Below are positions 53,146 through 61,904 of a stretch of 64,000 nucleotides of DNA, in pieces. The notes under the pieces were generated by a model. That model was given only the letters and a program-made list of their open reading frames with translations. It was not told where the DNA came from and did no database searches. The stretch comes from Thermocaproicibacter melissae (GTDB lineage Bacteria; Bacillota; Clostridia; Oscillospirales; Acutalibacteraceae). The position numbers and the translations under genes are program-made. The DNA is taken from the NCBI RefSeq assembly GCF_024498295.1, contig NZ_CP101827.1, positions 1,864,001-1,928,000 on the forward strand, in the 5' to 3' direction. The stretch's first letter is position 1. Every line of letters starts with the position of its first letter.

Positions 53146-53323
53146 AAATCCAATGAATACTAACGCAACAAGTGCGATAAGATAACGCATCCATACAAGT
53201 TCTAATGGTGCTATGACTGCAACAACTACTTTTACGACAACATACATACCTCCCCAAATACTTGAAGCTAACAGAAATGCTTCCGTAGTAATCACAAGAG
53301 TAAAAGAACACGACAGTGAAAGA

Positions 53324-53698
53324 ATGTGCATGGACAGACTAGAAAGAGCGATTTTTGACTCATGTGATGAAGACTGCAAGGCAACTCCATCAAGATATGC
53401 AATATGGGGAGAAGACATCCGTAGCCTTAGTATTGCTGCAAAAGAAGCAATGAAAAACGGGAACATCGAACAAGCAGAAAAATTAATGAATCAAGTTATT
53501 AATAGTATGGGCGCATTTATAGACGCTCAATTGATACTCAGCAATTTGCCTGGAAACATCAGCTTTGTAAAATCAAAAGATATTATTAAATCCTATATAA
53601 CCAGCTTACTAGAAAACAACGAAGCATCAGATCCTGAAACGGACTATTTAATTGACAGTATGAAAGAGATAATGAACAGTATTGAGAAAAGTGACTGA
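53324..53698 (+). CDS. Hypothetical protein, helical, possibly N-terminally altered
   Basis: About 124 residues from ATG 53324 (a second ATG is at 53330), after a weak AGTGAAAG site. The product is predicted mostly helical (RLERAIFDSCDEDCKATPSR, SLSIAAKEAMKNGNIEQAEK, MNQVINSMGAFIDAQLILSN). The frame is open for a further 110 bases upstream across eamA sequence, so the true N-terminus may have been lost in the rearrangement. I do not recognise the family. Confidence 0.5.
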   Translation: MCMDRLERAIFDSCDEDCKATPSRYAIWGEDIRSLSIAAKEAMKNGNIEQAEKLMNQVINSMGAFIDAQLILSNLPGNISFVKSKDIIKSYITSLLENNEASDPETDYLIDSMKEIMNSIEKSD

Positions 53699-53786
53699 TT
53701 AATAAAAGAGCTATTCATCAAGCAGCCATAAGTTGGGAATTTAATTCCTTATTAGATAAGTCAGTGCTATTTTTGGAGGTGAGCAA

Positions 53787-53965
53787 ATGCTGAGTATTGA
53801 AGAGTATATTACAGAAGAATACCGAAAAAGCCCTTTATAAAAGGCAGAAAGCAAGAATTTGAAATTCTGTTTATGTATTATTGGCTTCATGATATGGTAG
53901 GCGATGACGAAGGATATTGGCAGCAATATTTAGAGACTGTCTTGCCAGTATTAAAAAGGGAATAG
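53787..53965 (+). pseudogene. Frameshifted small hypothetical gene
   Basis: ATG 53787 behind GGAGGTG encodes MLSIEEYITEEYRKSP, then stops. The adjacent frame continues coherently as IKGRKQEFEILFMYYWLHDM and ends in TVLPVLKRE at 53965. The total length is not a multiple of three, so one indel near 53833-53840 is implied. Family unknown. Confidence 0.5.
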
Positions 53966-53982
53966 CACAGGGGGTGTTCCGA

Positions 53983-54426
53983 TTGCAAATACAAACAGTA
54001 AGAATTATATCAAATAATATATGCTTTGGTCCAGAACCACTTCCTGATGACGAAGTGGAACAGCATTTGACTATATCTGCTAGTGGCAGAATATGGTTTA
54101 CAGGATATAAGTATGGAAATGGTTTTGGTCGGTTCGAGATTTCTAGAAAGCAACAGTTTAATATAGGGAAATCCGCAGTAAAGAAAATATTGGAGCTTTT
54201 CTCACAGTATATAGAAAGTGACCAATTGACTTGTGATGCTACTGATATTGGAACTTGGGAAATGGAAATTACAGATACGGACGGCAAATCTCTTAATTTT
54301 AAGGGAGCACTTTGTGGTGGAGTGACGGTTGGTGATACTGATCTGACATATTATTTGCGCGAACAAATTCCAATTCAAAACTTGTTCGTTTTTGAGGATA
54401 ATTTAGTGGATCTAAATGAGGATTAA
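53983..54426 (+). CDS. Hypothetical cytoplasmic protein (147 aa)
   Basis: The likely start is TTG 53983 after AGGGGGTG; an ATG at 53917 lies inside the previous broken gene. The product has segments typical of small alpha/beta proteins encoded next to toxin or accessory genes (VEQHLTISASGRIWFTGYKY, GRFEISRKQQFNIGKSAVKK, a central IGTWEMEITDTDG). It ends about 185 bases before arsR. No family recognised; an immunity-protein-like role would be speculation. Confidence 0.6.
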   Translation: MQIQTVRIISNNICFGPEPLPDDEVEQHLTISASGRIWFTGYKYGNGFGRFEISRKQQFNIGKSAVKKILELFSQYIESDQLTCDATDIGTWEMEITDTDGKSLNFKGALCGGVTVGDTDLTYYLREQIPIQNLFVFEDNLVDLNED

Positions 54427-54546
54427 AAAGGCTTATATACATGGTTATTAAGCATCCGTAATTAGCGGATGCTTCTCTATTTAAATGAAGAAACAGCTCC
54501 GATAAAAATGTTAATGAAATATTTTATTTTAAATTCATATATCATA

Positions 54547-54575
54547 TTGACATTTTTCGATTTGACGCATATAAT
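54547..54575 (+). promoter_or_regulatory. Promoter/operator of the ars operon
   Basis: A perfect -35 TTGACA (54547-54552) and -10 TATAAT (54570-54575) have a 17-base spacer. TTCGAT within the spacer and ATCGAA just downstream form an inverted pair suitable for ArsR binding. The arsR ATG follows at 54612. Confidence 0.75.
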
Positions 54576-54611
54576 ATATCATATCGAAGTTTTTAGATTT
54601 GAGGTGATGTT

Positions 54612-54947
54612 ATGGATTACTACTTGGATAACACGAAAGTGTTTAAAGCGTTGGGAGATCCCAAAAGAGCGATGATTGTAGATATGCTTTCCTGCGGGGA
54701 ACTTTGTGCCTGCAATATTCTGGAGAAATTTGAAATGTCCCAATCCACACTTTCTCATCACATGAAAATCCTGTGTGAATGTGGGATTGTAAAAGCGCGA
54801 GAAGAAGGTAAATGGACGTATTACTCTCTGGATGATGATACTATCAGCAAAACAAAACAGTTTTTCTGTGCTATCACTTCCAATAAGGAAAATTGTATTT
54901 GCAAAGATAACTCAATTTGTTGTAAGGGGTGTAATGAAAATGAGTAA
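54612..54947 (+). CDS. arsR: ArsR arsenite-responsive repressor
   Basis: A 111-residue winged-helix repressor. The metalloid site is the ELCACN motif in the alpha-3 region (two Cys), followed by the recognition helix (MSQSTLSHHMKILCECGIVK). The C-terminal tail is unusually Cys-rich (CICKDNSICCKGC), adding possible metalloid ligands. It is the first gene of the operon, with GAGGTG before the ATG, and presumably represses its own promoter until As(III) binds. Confidence 0.93.
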   Translation: MDYYLDNTKVFKALGDPKRAMIVDMLSCGELCACNILEKFEMSQSTLSHHMKILCECGIVKAREEGKWTYYSLDDDTISKTKQFFCAITSNKENCICKDNSICCKGCNENE

Positions 54948-55485
54948 ATGTTGTTGTTCTTCCGATAACTGTTGCCAGCCGCAGCCGAAAAAACCGATCA
55001 ACATAGATTTTCTGTATCTGGATACGACCGTTTGCGGTAGATGCCAGGACACAGAAAAAGCACTGGATGAAGCAGTTTCCAGCGTGGCCGTGGTGCTTAA
55101 TGCGGCGGGATATGAAGTTAAGGTAAATAAAGTAAATATTGCAACGAAGGAGTTGGCGATAAAGTATCAGTTTATCAGTTCGCCGACTATCCGCGTGAAT
55201 GGAAATGACATCGCAGTAGAACTTAGAGAATCACTTTGTGAGGATTGTGGAACGCTTTGCGGAGATAATGTTGACTGCCGTGTATGGGTATATAATGGAG
55301 TCGAATACACGTCCCCTCCAAAGGAATTAATTGTGGACGCCATCCTGCGTGAGGTATATAACGCTGGGCAACGTGAGCCTGAGCGCAAAGCTTATCAGCT
55401 TCCTGAAAATCTGGAAACATATTTTATAGCCAAGGAACACAAGGATGAAGCTGAACGGCGTGAGAAAGGCGGTAATACGATATGA
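54940..55485 (+). CDS. DUF2703 Cys-rich arsenic-operon protein
   Basis: About 181 residues. The N-terminus is CCCSSDNCCQ, followed by a thioredoxin-like segment (IDFLYLDTTVCGRCQDTEKA, FISSPTIRVNGNDIAVEL) and CEDCGTLCGDNVDCR. The domain is found in ars operons of anaerobes. The start is ATG 54940 (or 54934), overlapping the arsR stop. A thiol-based arsenic-handling or redox role is inferred from its cysteines and neighbours. Confidence 0.85.
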   Translation: MSKCCCSSDNCCQPQPKKPINIDFLYLDTTVCGRCQDTEKALDEAVSSVAVVLNAAGYEVKVNKVNIATKELAIKYQFISSPTIRVNGNDIAVELRESLCEDCGTLCGDNVDCRVWVYNGVEYTSPPKELIVDAILREVYNAGQREPERKAYQLPENLETYFIAKEHKDEAERREKGGNTI

Positions 55486-56540
55486 GCAGAGAAAAAACAC
55501 AAGGAATCGGTTTCTTTGAAAAATACTTAACGGTTTGGGTGCTTCTTTGCATGGCAGCAGGTATCCTGATTGGTAAGTTTTTGCCCGGAATCCCGGCATT
55601 TTTGGGACGTTTTGAATACGCGAACGTATCAATACCTATGGCGATTCTAATCTGGCTTATGATATATCCGATGATGCTGAAGGTGGATTTTCAAAGCATT
55701 AAAAATGTTGGGAAAAATCCTAAGGGGCTTTTTGTTACATGGATAACCAACTGGCTGATAAAGCCTTTTACCATGTTCGGCATCGCGTGGCTGTTTTTCT
55801 TCGTCATTTTCAAGGCCTTTATCCCCTCAGACCTTGCGAAAGACTATCTTGCGGGCGCAATACTTCTCGGAGCGGCACCGTGTACAGCAATGGTATTTGT
55901 ATGGAGTTATTTGACCCGTGGCAACGCGGCTTATACCGTTGTGCAGGTGGCAACAAATGATATTATCATCCTCTTCGCTTTCACACCCATAGTTGCGTTT
56001 CTTCTGGGTGTTGGCGGTGTCACCATACCTTGGGACACTCTTATTTTGTCCGTAGTATTGTTTGTTGTTATCCCGCTGGCTGGCGGAATAATCACCCGTA
56101 ATACCATCACAAAAAAGCGTGGTCCCGAGTATTTTGAAAAGAGTTTCATACCGAAGTTCGGAAATATCACGACCATAGGTCTATTGCTGACATTAATAAT
56201 AATCTTTTCATTCCAGGGCGATGTAATTCTGAATAATCCACTGCATATTGTTTTGATTGCCATACCGTTGATTCTTCAGACTTTCCTAGTCTTTTTCATT
56301 GCATACCTGGCAAGCAAGGCTATAAAACTGCCCCATGAGATAGCAGCGCCTGCCGGTATGATTGGTGCCTCAAACTTTTTTGAACTGGCAGTTGCCGTCG
56401 CGATTTCATTATTTGGAACACAAAGTCCGGCTGCACTTGCCACCATTGTAGGGGTTCTGACGGAAGTACCTGTTATGTTGATATTAGTGAAGATAGCGAA
56501 TAATACAAGGCACTGGTTCCCTGCGGAAAGGAGTGATTAA
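55482..56540 (+). CDS. acr3: Acr3-family arsenite efflux permease
   Basis: A 352-residue, ten-helix transporter. The Acr3 signature GAAPCTAMVFVWSYL with its essential Cys is at about residues 127-142, with PMAILIWLMIYPMMLKVDF earlier. It exports As(OH)3, either alone or driven by the ArsA ATPase encoded downstream. It overlaps the preceding gene by four bases (ATGA). Confidence 0.95.
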   Translation: MSREKTQGIGFFEKYLTVWVLLCMAAGILIGKFLPGIPAFLGRFEYANVSIPMAILIWLMIYPMMLKVDFQSIKNVGKNPKGLFVTWITNWLIKPFTMFGIAWLFFFVIFKAFIPSDLAKDYLAGAILLGAAPCTAMVFVWSYLTRGNAAYTVVQVATNDIIILFAFTPIVAFLLGVGGVTIPWDTLILSVVLFVVIPLAGGIITRNTITKKRGPEYFEKSFIPKFGNITTIGLLLTLIIIFSFQGDVILNNPLHIVLIAIPLILQTFLVFFIAYLASKAIKLPHEIAAPAGMIGASNFFELAVAVAISLFGTQSPAALATIVGVLTEVPVMLILVKIANNTRHWFPAERSD

Positions 56541-56586
56541 TATTGCTTCAGCTGAAAAATCATCTATATAAAAGGAGTTGTTCTTC

Positions 56587-56982
56587 ATGAAAAAAATGAA
56601 AATATTTGAACCTGCGATGTGCTGCCCAACCGGACTCTGTGGCGTGGGAGTAGACCCTGAACTTTTGCGTATCTCTACAGTGCTTGATACGTTAAAAAAA
56701 CATGGTGTAATTGTTGATCGCTTCAACCTTAACAGTGCACCTGCTGAATTTATCAAAAATAAGACCATCAATGCCTATATCAATGAAAAAGGAACAGAGG
56801 GATTACCGGTAGTTATGGTTGATGATGAGATTGTTATTACTGGCCGCTACCCTACCAATGAAGAGTTCACCAAGCTGCTTGATCTTCCCGGAGATGTGTT
56901 GGGAGTGAAGAGCACGTCCGTCAAGGTGAAGGTTTCTAAGAAAAATTCTGGCGGCTGTAATTGCAAGGGAGGTTGCTGTTAA
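56587..56982 (+). CDS. arsD: ArsD arsenic metallochaperone
   Basis: A 131-residue ArsD. The metal-binding cysteines are in MCCPTGLCG near the N-terminus and in the C-terminal CNCKGGCC. It delivers As(III) to ArsA. The ATG at 56587 follows AAAGGAG. It lies directly upstream of arsA. Confidence 0.94.
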   Translation: MKKMKIFEPAMCCPTGLCGVGVDPELLRISTVLDTLKKHGVIVDRFNLNSAPAEFIKNKTINAYINEKGTEGLPVVMVDDEIVITGRYPTNEEFTKLLDLPGDVLGVKSTSVKVKVSKKNSGGCNCKGGCC

Positions 56983-56983
56983 A

Positions 56984-58720
56984 ATGAATTTATTTGATCC
57001 ACAAAACATCCATTTAACGAAATATCTTTTCTATACCGGCAAGGGTGGCGTTGGCAAAACCAGCATCGCCTGTGCCACCGCTGTTTCTCTTGCGGATAAA
57101 GGCAAGCGTGTGTTGCTCATCAGCACCGACCCGGCTTCCAATCTTCAAGACGTGTTCTCGATGGAACTGACCAACAAAGGTACGCCTATCCCCGGTGTGC
57201 CTAATCTATATGTGGCTAACCTCGACCCTATACAGGCCGCAGCTGAGTATCGGGAGAGCGTAATCGCGCCTTATCGAGGCAAGTTGCCCGCTTCTGTTAT
57301 CGCAAATATGGAGGAGCAGCTTTCTGGCTCCTGCACAATAGAAATAGCAGCATTCAACGAGTTCTCTAATTTCATAACAGACGAAAAGGTTCAGCAGGAA
57401 TACGATCATGTTATTTTTGATACTGCTCCTACTGGCCATACCCTACGAATGCTTCAGCTTCCTTCTGCTTGGAGCAGGTTCATAAGTGAAAGCACGCATG
57501 GCGCATCCTGCCTCGGTCAACTATCAGGTTTAGAGAGCAAAAAATCGATTTATCAGCAAGCTGTGGAAACATTGTCGGACGGCAGTCAGACTACATTAAT
57601 ACTTGTTACCAGACCGGAAACTGCACCATTTAAAGAAGCGGAACGTGCTTCCAATGAATTGTTTGCGTTAGGTGTTAACAATCAGATGCTGGTTATCAAT
57701 GGATTATTGATGGAGCATACTGATGCTCTTTCTTCCAGCCTTTACGAAAAACAGCAGGCAGCTATATCTAATATGCCGGAAGCCTTAAAAGCGTTTCCAA
57801 TCTATATGGTACCTTTACGCTCGTATAATGTCACTGGTTTGGAAAATGTGCGTGCTTTGCTTACCACCGACTATGTCCCTACTGAGCCGCGAAAGTTGAA
57901 TACTGACCATATTCCTTCGCTCAGCGATGTGATAGATGAATTAGCAGCAGAAGGCAAGCGTGTAATATTTACGATGGGAAAAGGCGGTGTAGGCAAGACC
58001 ACCGTTGCGGCTGCTGTTGCGTTAGGACTTGCAAAGCGAGGAAAGAAAGTCCACCTTACCACTACTGACCCGGCTGCACATTTAAAATTTGTGATAGACG
58101 AAACAAGCGGTATATCCATGAGCCATATTGATGAAGCTAAGGAGCTTAAAAAGTATCAGCAAGAGGTGCTCTCCAAGGCACGCGCATCCGGTATGAGTGA
58201 CGAGGATATTGCCTATATCGAAGAAGATCTTCGCTCACCCTGCACACAGGAGATCGCTGTTTTCCGTGCATTTGCGGAATTAGTTGACATGGCAGACGAT
58301 CAGGTGGTAGTTATAGACACTGCTCCTACAGGTCACACCCTGCTCCTGTTGGAGTCCACACAGAGTTATAATCACGAAATACAACGTACTAAGGGAGAAA
58401 TACCTGAATCGGTGGCACGACTGTTACCACGACTGAAATCAGACGAAACCGAGGTCATTATTGTGACCCTACCGGAAGCGACTCCCGTTTATGAGGCTCT
58501 CCGTCTTGAAGATGATTTAAAGCGCGCGGGCATCGCCGCTAAGTGGTGGGTGGTCAATCAGTCACTTTATGGCACGGATACGACAAATCACATACTGAAG
58601 GCTAAGGCAGCTGGTGAAATAGAATGGCTCAACCGCATCAATGAACATGCAAATGGGAAGTTCGCACTGATTTCATGGAGTCCTGAGGATATCAAGGGTG
58701 AACGCTTATTGGCGCTGTAG
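56984..58720 (+). CDS. arsA: ArsA arsenite-stimulated ATPase (two-domain)
   Basis: A 578-residue protein with two homologous ATPase halves: P-loops GKGGVGKTS near residue 20 and GKGGVGKTT near residue 330, each followed by a DTAPTGHT switch motif. Metalloid-site cysteines are in GSCTIE and SPCTQE. It energises arsenite export with Acr3. GGGAGG precedes the ATG. The length is typical for bacterial ArsA. Confidence 0.95.
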   Translation: MNLFDPQNIHLTKYLFYTGKGGVGKTSIACATAVSLADKGKRVLLISTDPASNLQDVFSMELTNKGTPIPGVPNLYVANLDPIQAAAEYRESVIAPYRGKLPASVIANMEEQLSGSCTIEIAAFNEFSNFITDEKVQQEYDHVIFDTAPTGHTLRMLQLPSAWSRFISESTHGASCLGQLSGLESKKSIYQQAVETLSDGSQTTLILVTRPETAPFKEAERASNELFALGVNNQMLVINGLLMEHTDALSSSLYEKQQAAISNMPEALKAFPIYMVPLRSYNVTGLENVRALLTTDYVPTEPRKLNTDHIPSLSDVIDELAAEGKRVIFTMGKGGVGKTTVAAAVALGLAKRGKKVHLTTTDPAAHLKFVIDETSGISMSHIDEAKELKKYQQEVLSKARASGMSDEDIAYIEEDLRSPCTQEIAVFRAFAELVDMADDQVVVIDTAPTGHTLLLLESTQSYNHEIQRTKGEIPESVARLLPRLKSDETEVIIVTLPEATPVYEALRLEDDLKRAGIAAKWWVVNQSLYGTDTTNHILKAKAAGEIEWLNRINEHANGKFALISWSPEDIKGERLLAL

Positions 58721-58729
58721 GAGAGTAAA

Positions 58730-59119
58730 ATGATAAAAGTCGCTTTTATTTGCGTTCATAATTCTTGTCGCAGTCAAATTGCAGAGGCACTGGGACGGCA
58801 TCTTGCTAGTGATACTTTTGAAAGCTATTCGGCAGGAACTGAAACGAAGCCACAGATCAATCAGGATGCCGTTCGTTTAATGAAAGAGCTTTATGATATA
58901 GATATGGAGAAAAACCAATATCCAAAGTTGCTTGATGATATCCCGCCGGTAGATATTGTTATTACAATGGGATGCAATGTGGAATGCCCTTACCTTCCCT
59001 GCAAGCATAGAGAGGATTGGGGACTGGATGATCCTACGGGTAAGAGTGATGAGGAATTTAAAAAAGTTATTTCAATAATTGAAGCCCGAATAATTGAATT
59101 GAAGAAGAAACTGACATAA
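58730..59119 (+). CDS. arsC: Arsenate reductase (LMW-phosphatase fold)
   Basis: A 129-residue ArsC. The P-loop CVHNSCRS holds the catalytic Cys, and the redox Cys pair lies in CNVECPYLPC. DDPTGKSDEEF carries the general acid Asp. This is the thioredoxin-linked type. It reduces As(V) to As(III) for export and completes the operon. Confidence 0.94.
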   Translation: MIKVAFICVHNSCRSQIAEALGRHLASDTFESYSAGTETKPQINQDAVRLMKELYDIDMEKNQYPKLLDDIPPVDIVITMGCNVECPYLPCKHREDWGLDDPTGKSDEEFKKVISIIEARIIELKKKLT

Positions 59120-59162
59120 AATTAATTAATGCCAATTGCACATTCAGTGGTTGGCGTTATTG

Positions 59163-59481
59163 TTAATTGACATGTTCCCGCAAACGGCGGTTTTTCAAAA
59201 ATGACCGAAAAACCCATTGACATGTTCTCATGAACAAATGGTTGTCAAAATGGCCCATAGACATCAATTCAATCAACACAAACCATTTGAGTGCGTGGTA
59301 TTGATGTCAAGGGTGTAAGCGTCCAGCTTATCTACTCAACCCAAAGGGTCGTTGACGTTAATGTCTGATGTTAAGAATCGATAAATAGAAAACTTAAATG
59401 TAAAGATAAGGTTTCCGGACAAAAATCTACTCTCTCGGCTATTCTGCGGAGAGATAAAAATGTCCGGAAACCTTTATTTTA
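59163..59481 (+). repeat. rlmD 3'-end repeat, copy 3, with terminator and half-sites
   Basis: Contains TTGACATGTTCCCGCAAAC (59168-59186), a second diverged TTGACATGTTCTC (59217-59229), then the att-like TTTGAGTGCGTGGTATTGAT from 59286, which encodes the rlmD-type ending ECVVLMSRV. A hairpin AAGGTTTCCGGACA / TGTCCGGAAACCTT (about 59407-59474) followed by TTATTTT completes the resemblance to copy 1. It marks the far end of the accessory block. Confidence 0.75.
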
Positions 59482-59605
59482 TTATTAAAAGAGAAGTCGT
59501 TGAAAAGAGATGAGAGTGGAAAAACGTAGTAAAATTTGTATATATCAAGTATTTTGCAAAGAAACGTTCTAATCTTGGAATAAAATTTAATCAGCGGAGG
59601 AGAAG

Positions 59606-60268
59606 ATGAGAAAAGCAGTCATATTTGATTTTGACGGTCTATTGGTTGATACCGAAATTATTTCCTATCGAGTGTATAAGGAATTGCTCAATCCATATGG
59701 TTATGAAATGACGATACAGGACTATGCTCAAAATTACAGTGGTAAAACAGAAAGAAACAATGTAAGGAATTTAATTAGCACCTATAAACTTCCATGGGGT
59801 CTGGAAGAAGGCATGGAGAAGGTGCTAAATAAAGAAAAGGAAATTCTTGCAGAAGGCGTCAATCTGAAAAAAGGGGCCATAGACTTACTGCATTTTCTGA
59901 AAGAGAATGGGTATAAGACTGCCATTGCAACATCAAGTACGAAGGACAGGGCTGTTAAAATTCTGAAAGACCATTGCATCTATGATTTGTTCGACGAGTT
60001 CGTTTTTGCGGAAGATATTACAAGAAGCAAACCGAATCCGGATGTGTTTTTGAAGGCTGTTGAAAAGCTCCAAGTAGACATTCATGACTGTTTTGTCCTA
60101 GAAGACAGCGAATCAGGCATCGAGGCATCGGTAAATGCAGGTATACCTGTTATTTGTATTCCAGACATCAAGAAACCGGATATGAACCATCAAATGAAAG
60201 CAGCCGCAGTATTTGACTCATTATACGATGTAATTGGATTTTTTCAGACCAGAGATAATGAGATCTAA
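59606..60268 (+). CDS. HAD-family phosphatase (beta-phosphoglucomutase-like)
   Basis: A 220-residue HAD subfamily IA hydrolase. Motif I is FDFDGLLVDTE, motif II ATSSTK, the lysine is in SKPNPDVFLK, and motif III is VLEDSESGIEA. A helical cap follows motif I. It probably dephosphorylates a small sugar phosphate; the substrate cannot be read. GGAGGAG precedes the ATG. Confidence 0.92.
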   Translation: MRKAVIFDFDGLLVDTEIISYRVYKELLNPYGYEMTIQDYAQNYSGKTERNNVRNLISTYKLPWGLEEGMEKVLNKEKEILAEGVNLKKGAIDLLHFLKENGYKTAIATSSTKDRAVKILKDHCIYDLFDEFVFAEDITRSKPNPDVFLKAVEKLQVDIHDCFVLEDSESGIEASVNAGIPVICIPDIKKPDMNHQMKAAAVFDSLYDVIGFFQTRDNEI

Positions 60269-60273
60269 AATAA

Positions 60274-60312
60274 GATACACCGGGAATTGAAATCCCGGTG
60301 CATCTTTCTTTT
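60274..60312 (+). terminator. Terminator after the HAD gene
   Basis: The stem GATACACCGGGA with TCCCGGTGCATC (one mismatch) is followed by TTTCTTTTA. Confidence 0.85.
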
Positions 60313-60482
60313 ATTGATTTGGTTCATCCATTCAATACGAATGATGCACCCAAACGTCTTCCTGCATATATCATTTCTAGTCTGATTGGCAATGGGTACC
60401 ATTGCGAATATCGTACAAATTCGATATAATATTGTCTAAGATTGATAGATAAATAACAAACAATTAAGAAAGTAGGTATTTT

Positions 60483-61577
60483 ATGGCAGTTATGAAATTG
60501 TTCCGAGCACCGTTAAAGTATGTACAGGGAAAGGGCGCCTTGTATAAATTTTACGACGAGACAAAGGATCTGGGGTCGTCCTATCTGTTCATTTGCAGCA
60601 ACAGCGGCTATAAAAACTGCAAGGACAAGATTGAAAAAAGCTTTGAAGGTACAGACTGCAAGCTGTATTTTGAAATTTTCGGCGGAATCAGCTCCAACGG
60701 CGAAATCGACAAAATGAGAAAAATCGTACGCGATAAAAACATTCAGGTCGTTGTCGGTGTCGGCGGCGGTTCGGCGATTGATACGGCCAAGGCAACTGCC
60801 TATTATGAAAAGCGTCCGGTTGCCATCATTCCTACCGTTTGCGCCACAGATGCTCCCTGCACCGGTCTTTCCGTAATCTATAACGATGACGGAACTTTTA
60901 ATTCCTATTTGTTCTATCCGAGGAATCCGGAAGCTGTCATTGTCGACAGTGAAATCATTGCAAATGCACCGACTAAGTTTTTGGTGGCTGGAATGGGCGA
61001 CGCGCTCGGAACTTATTTTGAAGCCAGAGCATGCTTAAGGACCGATTCCCCCAGCCTTGAAAACGGCGGAGTTACCCTCTCCTCCATGGCACTTTGCGAG
61101 CTGTGCTATAAAACGCTGCTAAAATGCGGATATCAGGCGAAGCTGGCTTGTGAAAAACATTTGGTGACGCCGGCACTGGAAGCCATCATTGAAGCAAATA
61201 CCTACTTAAGCGGTGTCGGTGCCGATAACGGTGGTCTTGCTGTTGCACACTCCGTCTATAATGGATTTACGGCTTTGCTCGAATGTGAAAAGACCATGCA
61301 CGGTTCTCTGGTAGCATTCGGCACAATCGCTCAGCTAATCCTTGAGAATGCTCCGAAGGAAGAAATCAAGGAAGTTATGGATTTCTGCTACAGCGTAGGT
61401 CTTCCGGTTACTTTGAAGGAAGTCGGAGTAACCGATGTGGAACGTGTCCACATTGCAGCGGAAAAGGCCTGTGCTCCGGGCGAATCCATTCATAATATGG
61501 CAGGAGACGTCACACCGGACCAGCTGTACGACGCATTGCTGGCAGCCGACTTGCTGGGACAGGAATATTTCAAATAA
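60483..61577 (+). CDS. gldA: Glycerol dehydrogenase-like enzyme (GldA family)
   Basis: A 364-residue iron/zinc-type alcohol dehydrogenase of the glycerol dehydrogenase branch. The NAD-binding loop is VVGVGGGSAIDTAKA; the metal ligands are Asp in GMGDALGTYFEA and the two His in GLAVAHSVYNG and KTMHGSLVAFG. It would oxidise glycerol to dihydroxyacetone with NAD+. Length and motifs are complete. Monocistronic, with a terminator downstream. Confidence 0.93.
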   Translation: MAVMKLFRAPLKYVQGKGALYKFYDETKDLGSSYLFICSNSGYKNCKDKIEKSFEGTDCKLYFEIFGGISSNGEIDKMRKIVRDKNIQVVVGVGGGSAIDTAKATAYYEKRPVAIIPTVCATDAPCTGLSVIYNDDGTFNSYLFYPRNPEAVIVDSEIIANAPTKFLVAGMGDALGTYFEARACLRTDSPSLENGGVTLSSMALCELCYKTLLKCGYQAKLACEKHLVTPALEAIIEANTYLSGVGADNGGLAVAHSVYNGFTALLECEKTMHGSLVAFGTIAQLILENAPKEEIKEVMDFCYSVGLPVTLKEVGVTDVERVHIAAEKACAPGESIHNMAGDVTPDQLYDALLAADLLGQEYFK

Positions 61578-61604
61578 GAATTCTCGGCGCTGCTATGCCG
61601 ATGG

Positions 61605-61642
61605 AACCCGCAGATTCTGTATAGAATCTGCGGGTTTTGTTT
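61605..61642 (+). terminator. Terminator after gldA
   Basis: A perfect stem AACCCGCAGATTCT with AGAATCTGCGGGTT, loop GTAT, is followed by TTGTTTT. Confidence 0.9.
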
Positions 61643-61649
61643 TACTGCG

Positions 61650-61748
61650 CTTGAAGTATCGCGAAATATCGGATCATGGAAGGTGCTTGAAAAGTGCGGT
61701 TTTACCCGTGAGGGGATGATTCGGCAAGGGGAAAAACGACAAGAATGA
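61650..61748 (+). pseudogene. GNAT acetyltransferase C-terminal fragment
   Basis: Thirty-two codons ending in TGA at 61746-61748 read like the end of a RimJ/RimL-type acetyltransferase: NIGSWKVLEKCGFTREGMIR, the usual acetyl-CoA-proximal helix and strand. No start or N-terminal part is present; the fragment begins right after the gldA terminator. Confidence 0.6.
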
Positions 61749-61904
61749 ATTTGGTGCCTTATCAAAAAAATTATGAGATAAGAATTCCTGTTTGTTTTCC
61801 TGAAGAATATATAGTATATTATTGATAAGTTCCTTCGAATCATCAAGCACTTAAGCGGTTCGCCAGTCGAAGAAACCGCTTTTAATTAGGAAAGGAATGA
61901 TACT

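Larger units (their letters stand above)
51051..53295 (-). pseudogene. EamA-family transporter interrupted by IS copy B
   Basis: Two blocks form one DMT/EamA permease. 53295-53146 encodes the first helices (FLLASSIWGGMYVVVKVVVA, VWMRYLIALVALVFIGF) and 51808-51051 the remainder (GFVTKQKWKIKRKHIGIIIA and about eight more helices, ending in a polar tail). Removing IS copy B and one 8-bp repeat restores an uninterrupted frame. The 5' end is uncertain: only a GTG at 53295 without a ribosome site is available, so the extreme N-terminus may also be lost. csaA follows 32 bases downstream, implying a former eamA-csaA operon. Confidence 0.85.

Noticed and set aside
36801-59481. Repeated hairpins that could suggest a CRISPR-like or dispersed repeat family
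   Set aside because: There are only three widely spaced copies, each a terminator joined to rlmD-like codons; no regular spacers and no cas genes.
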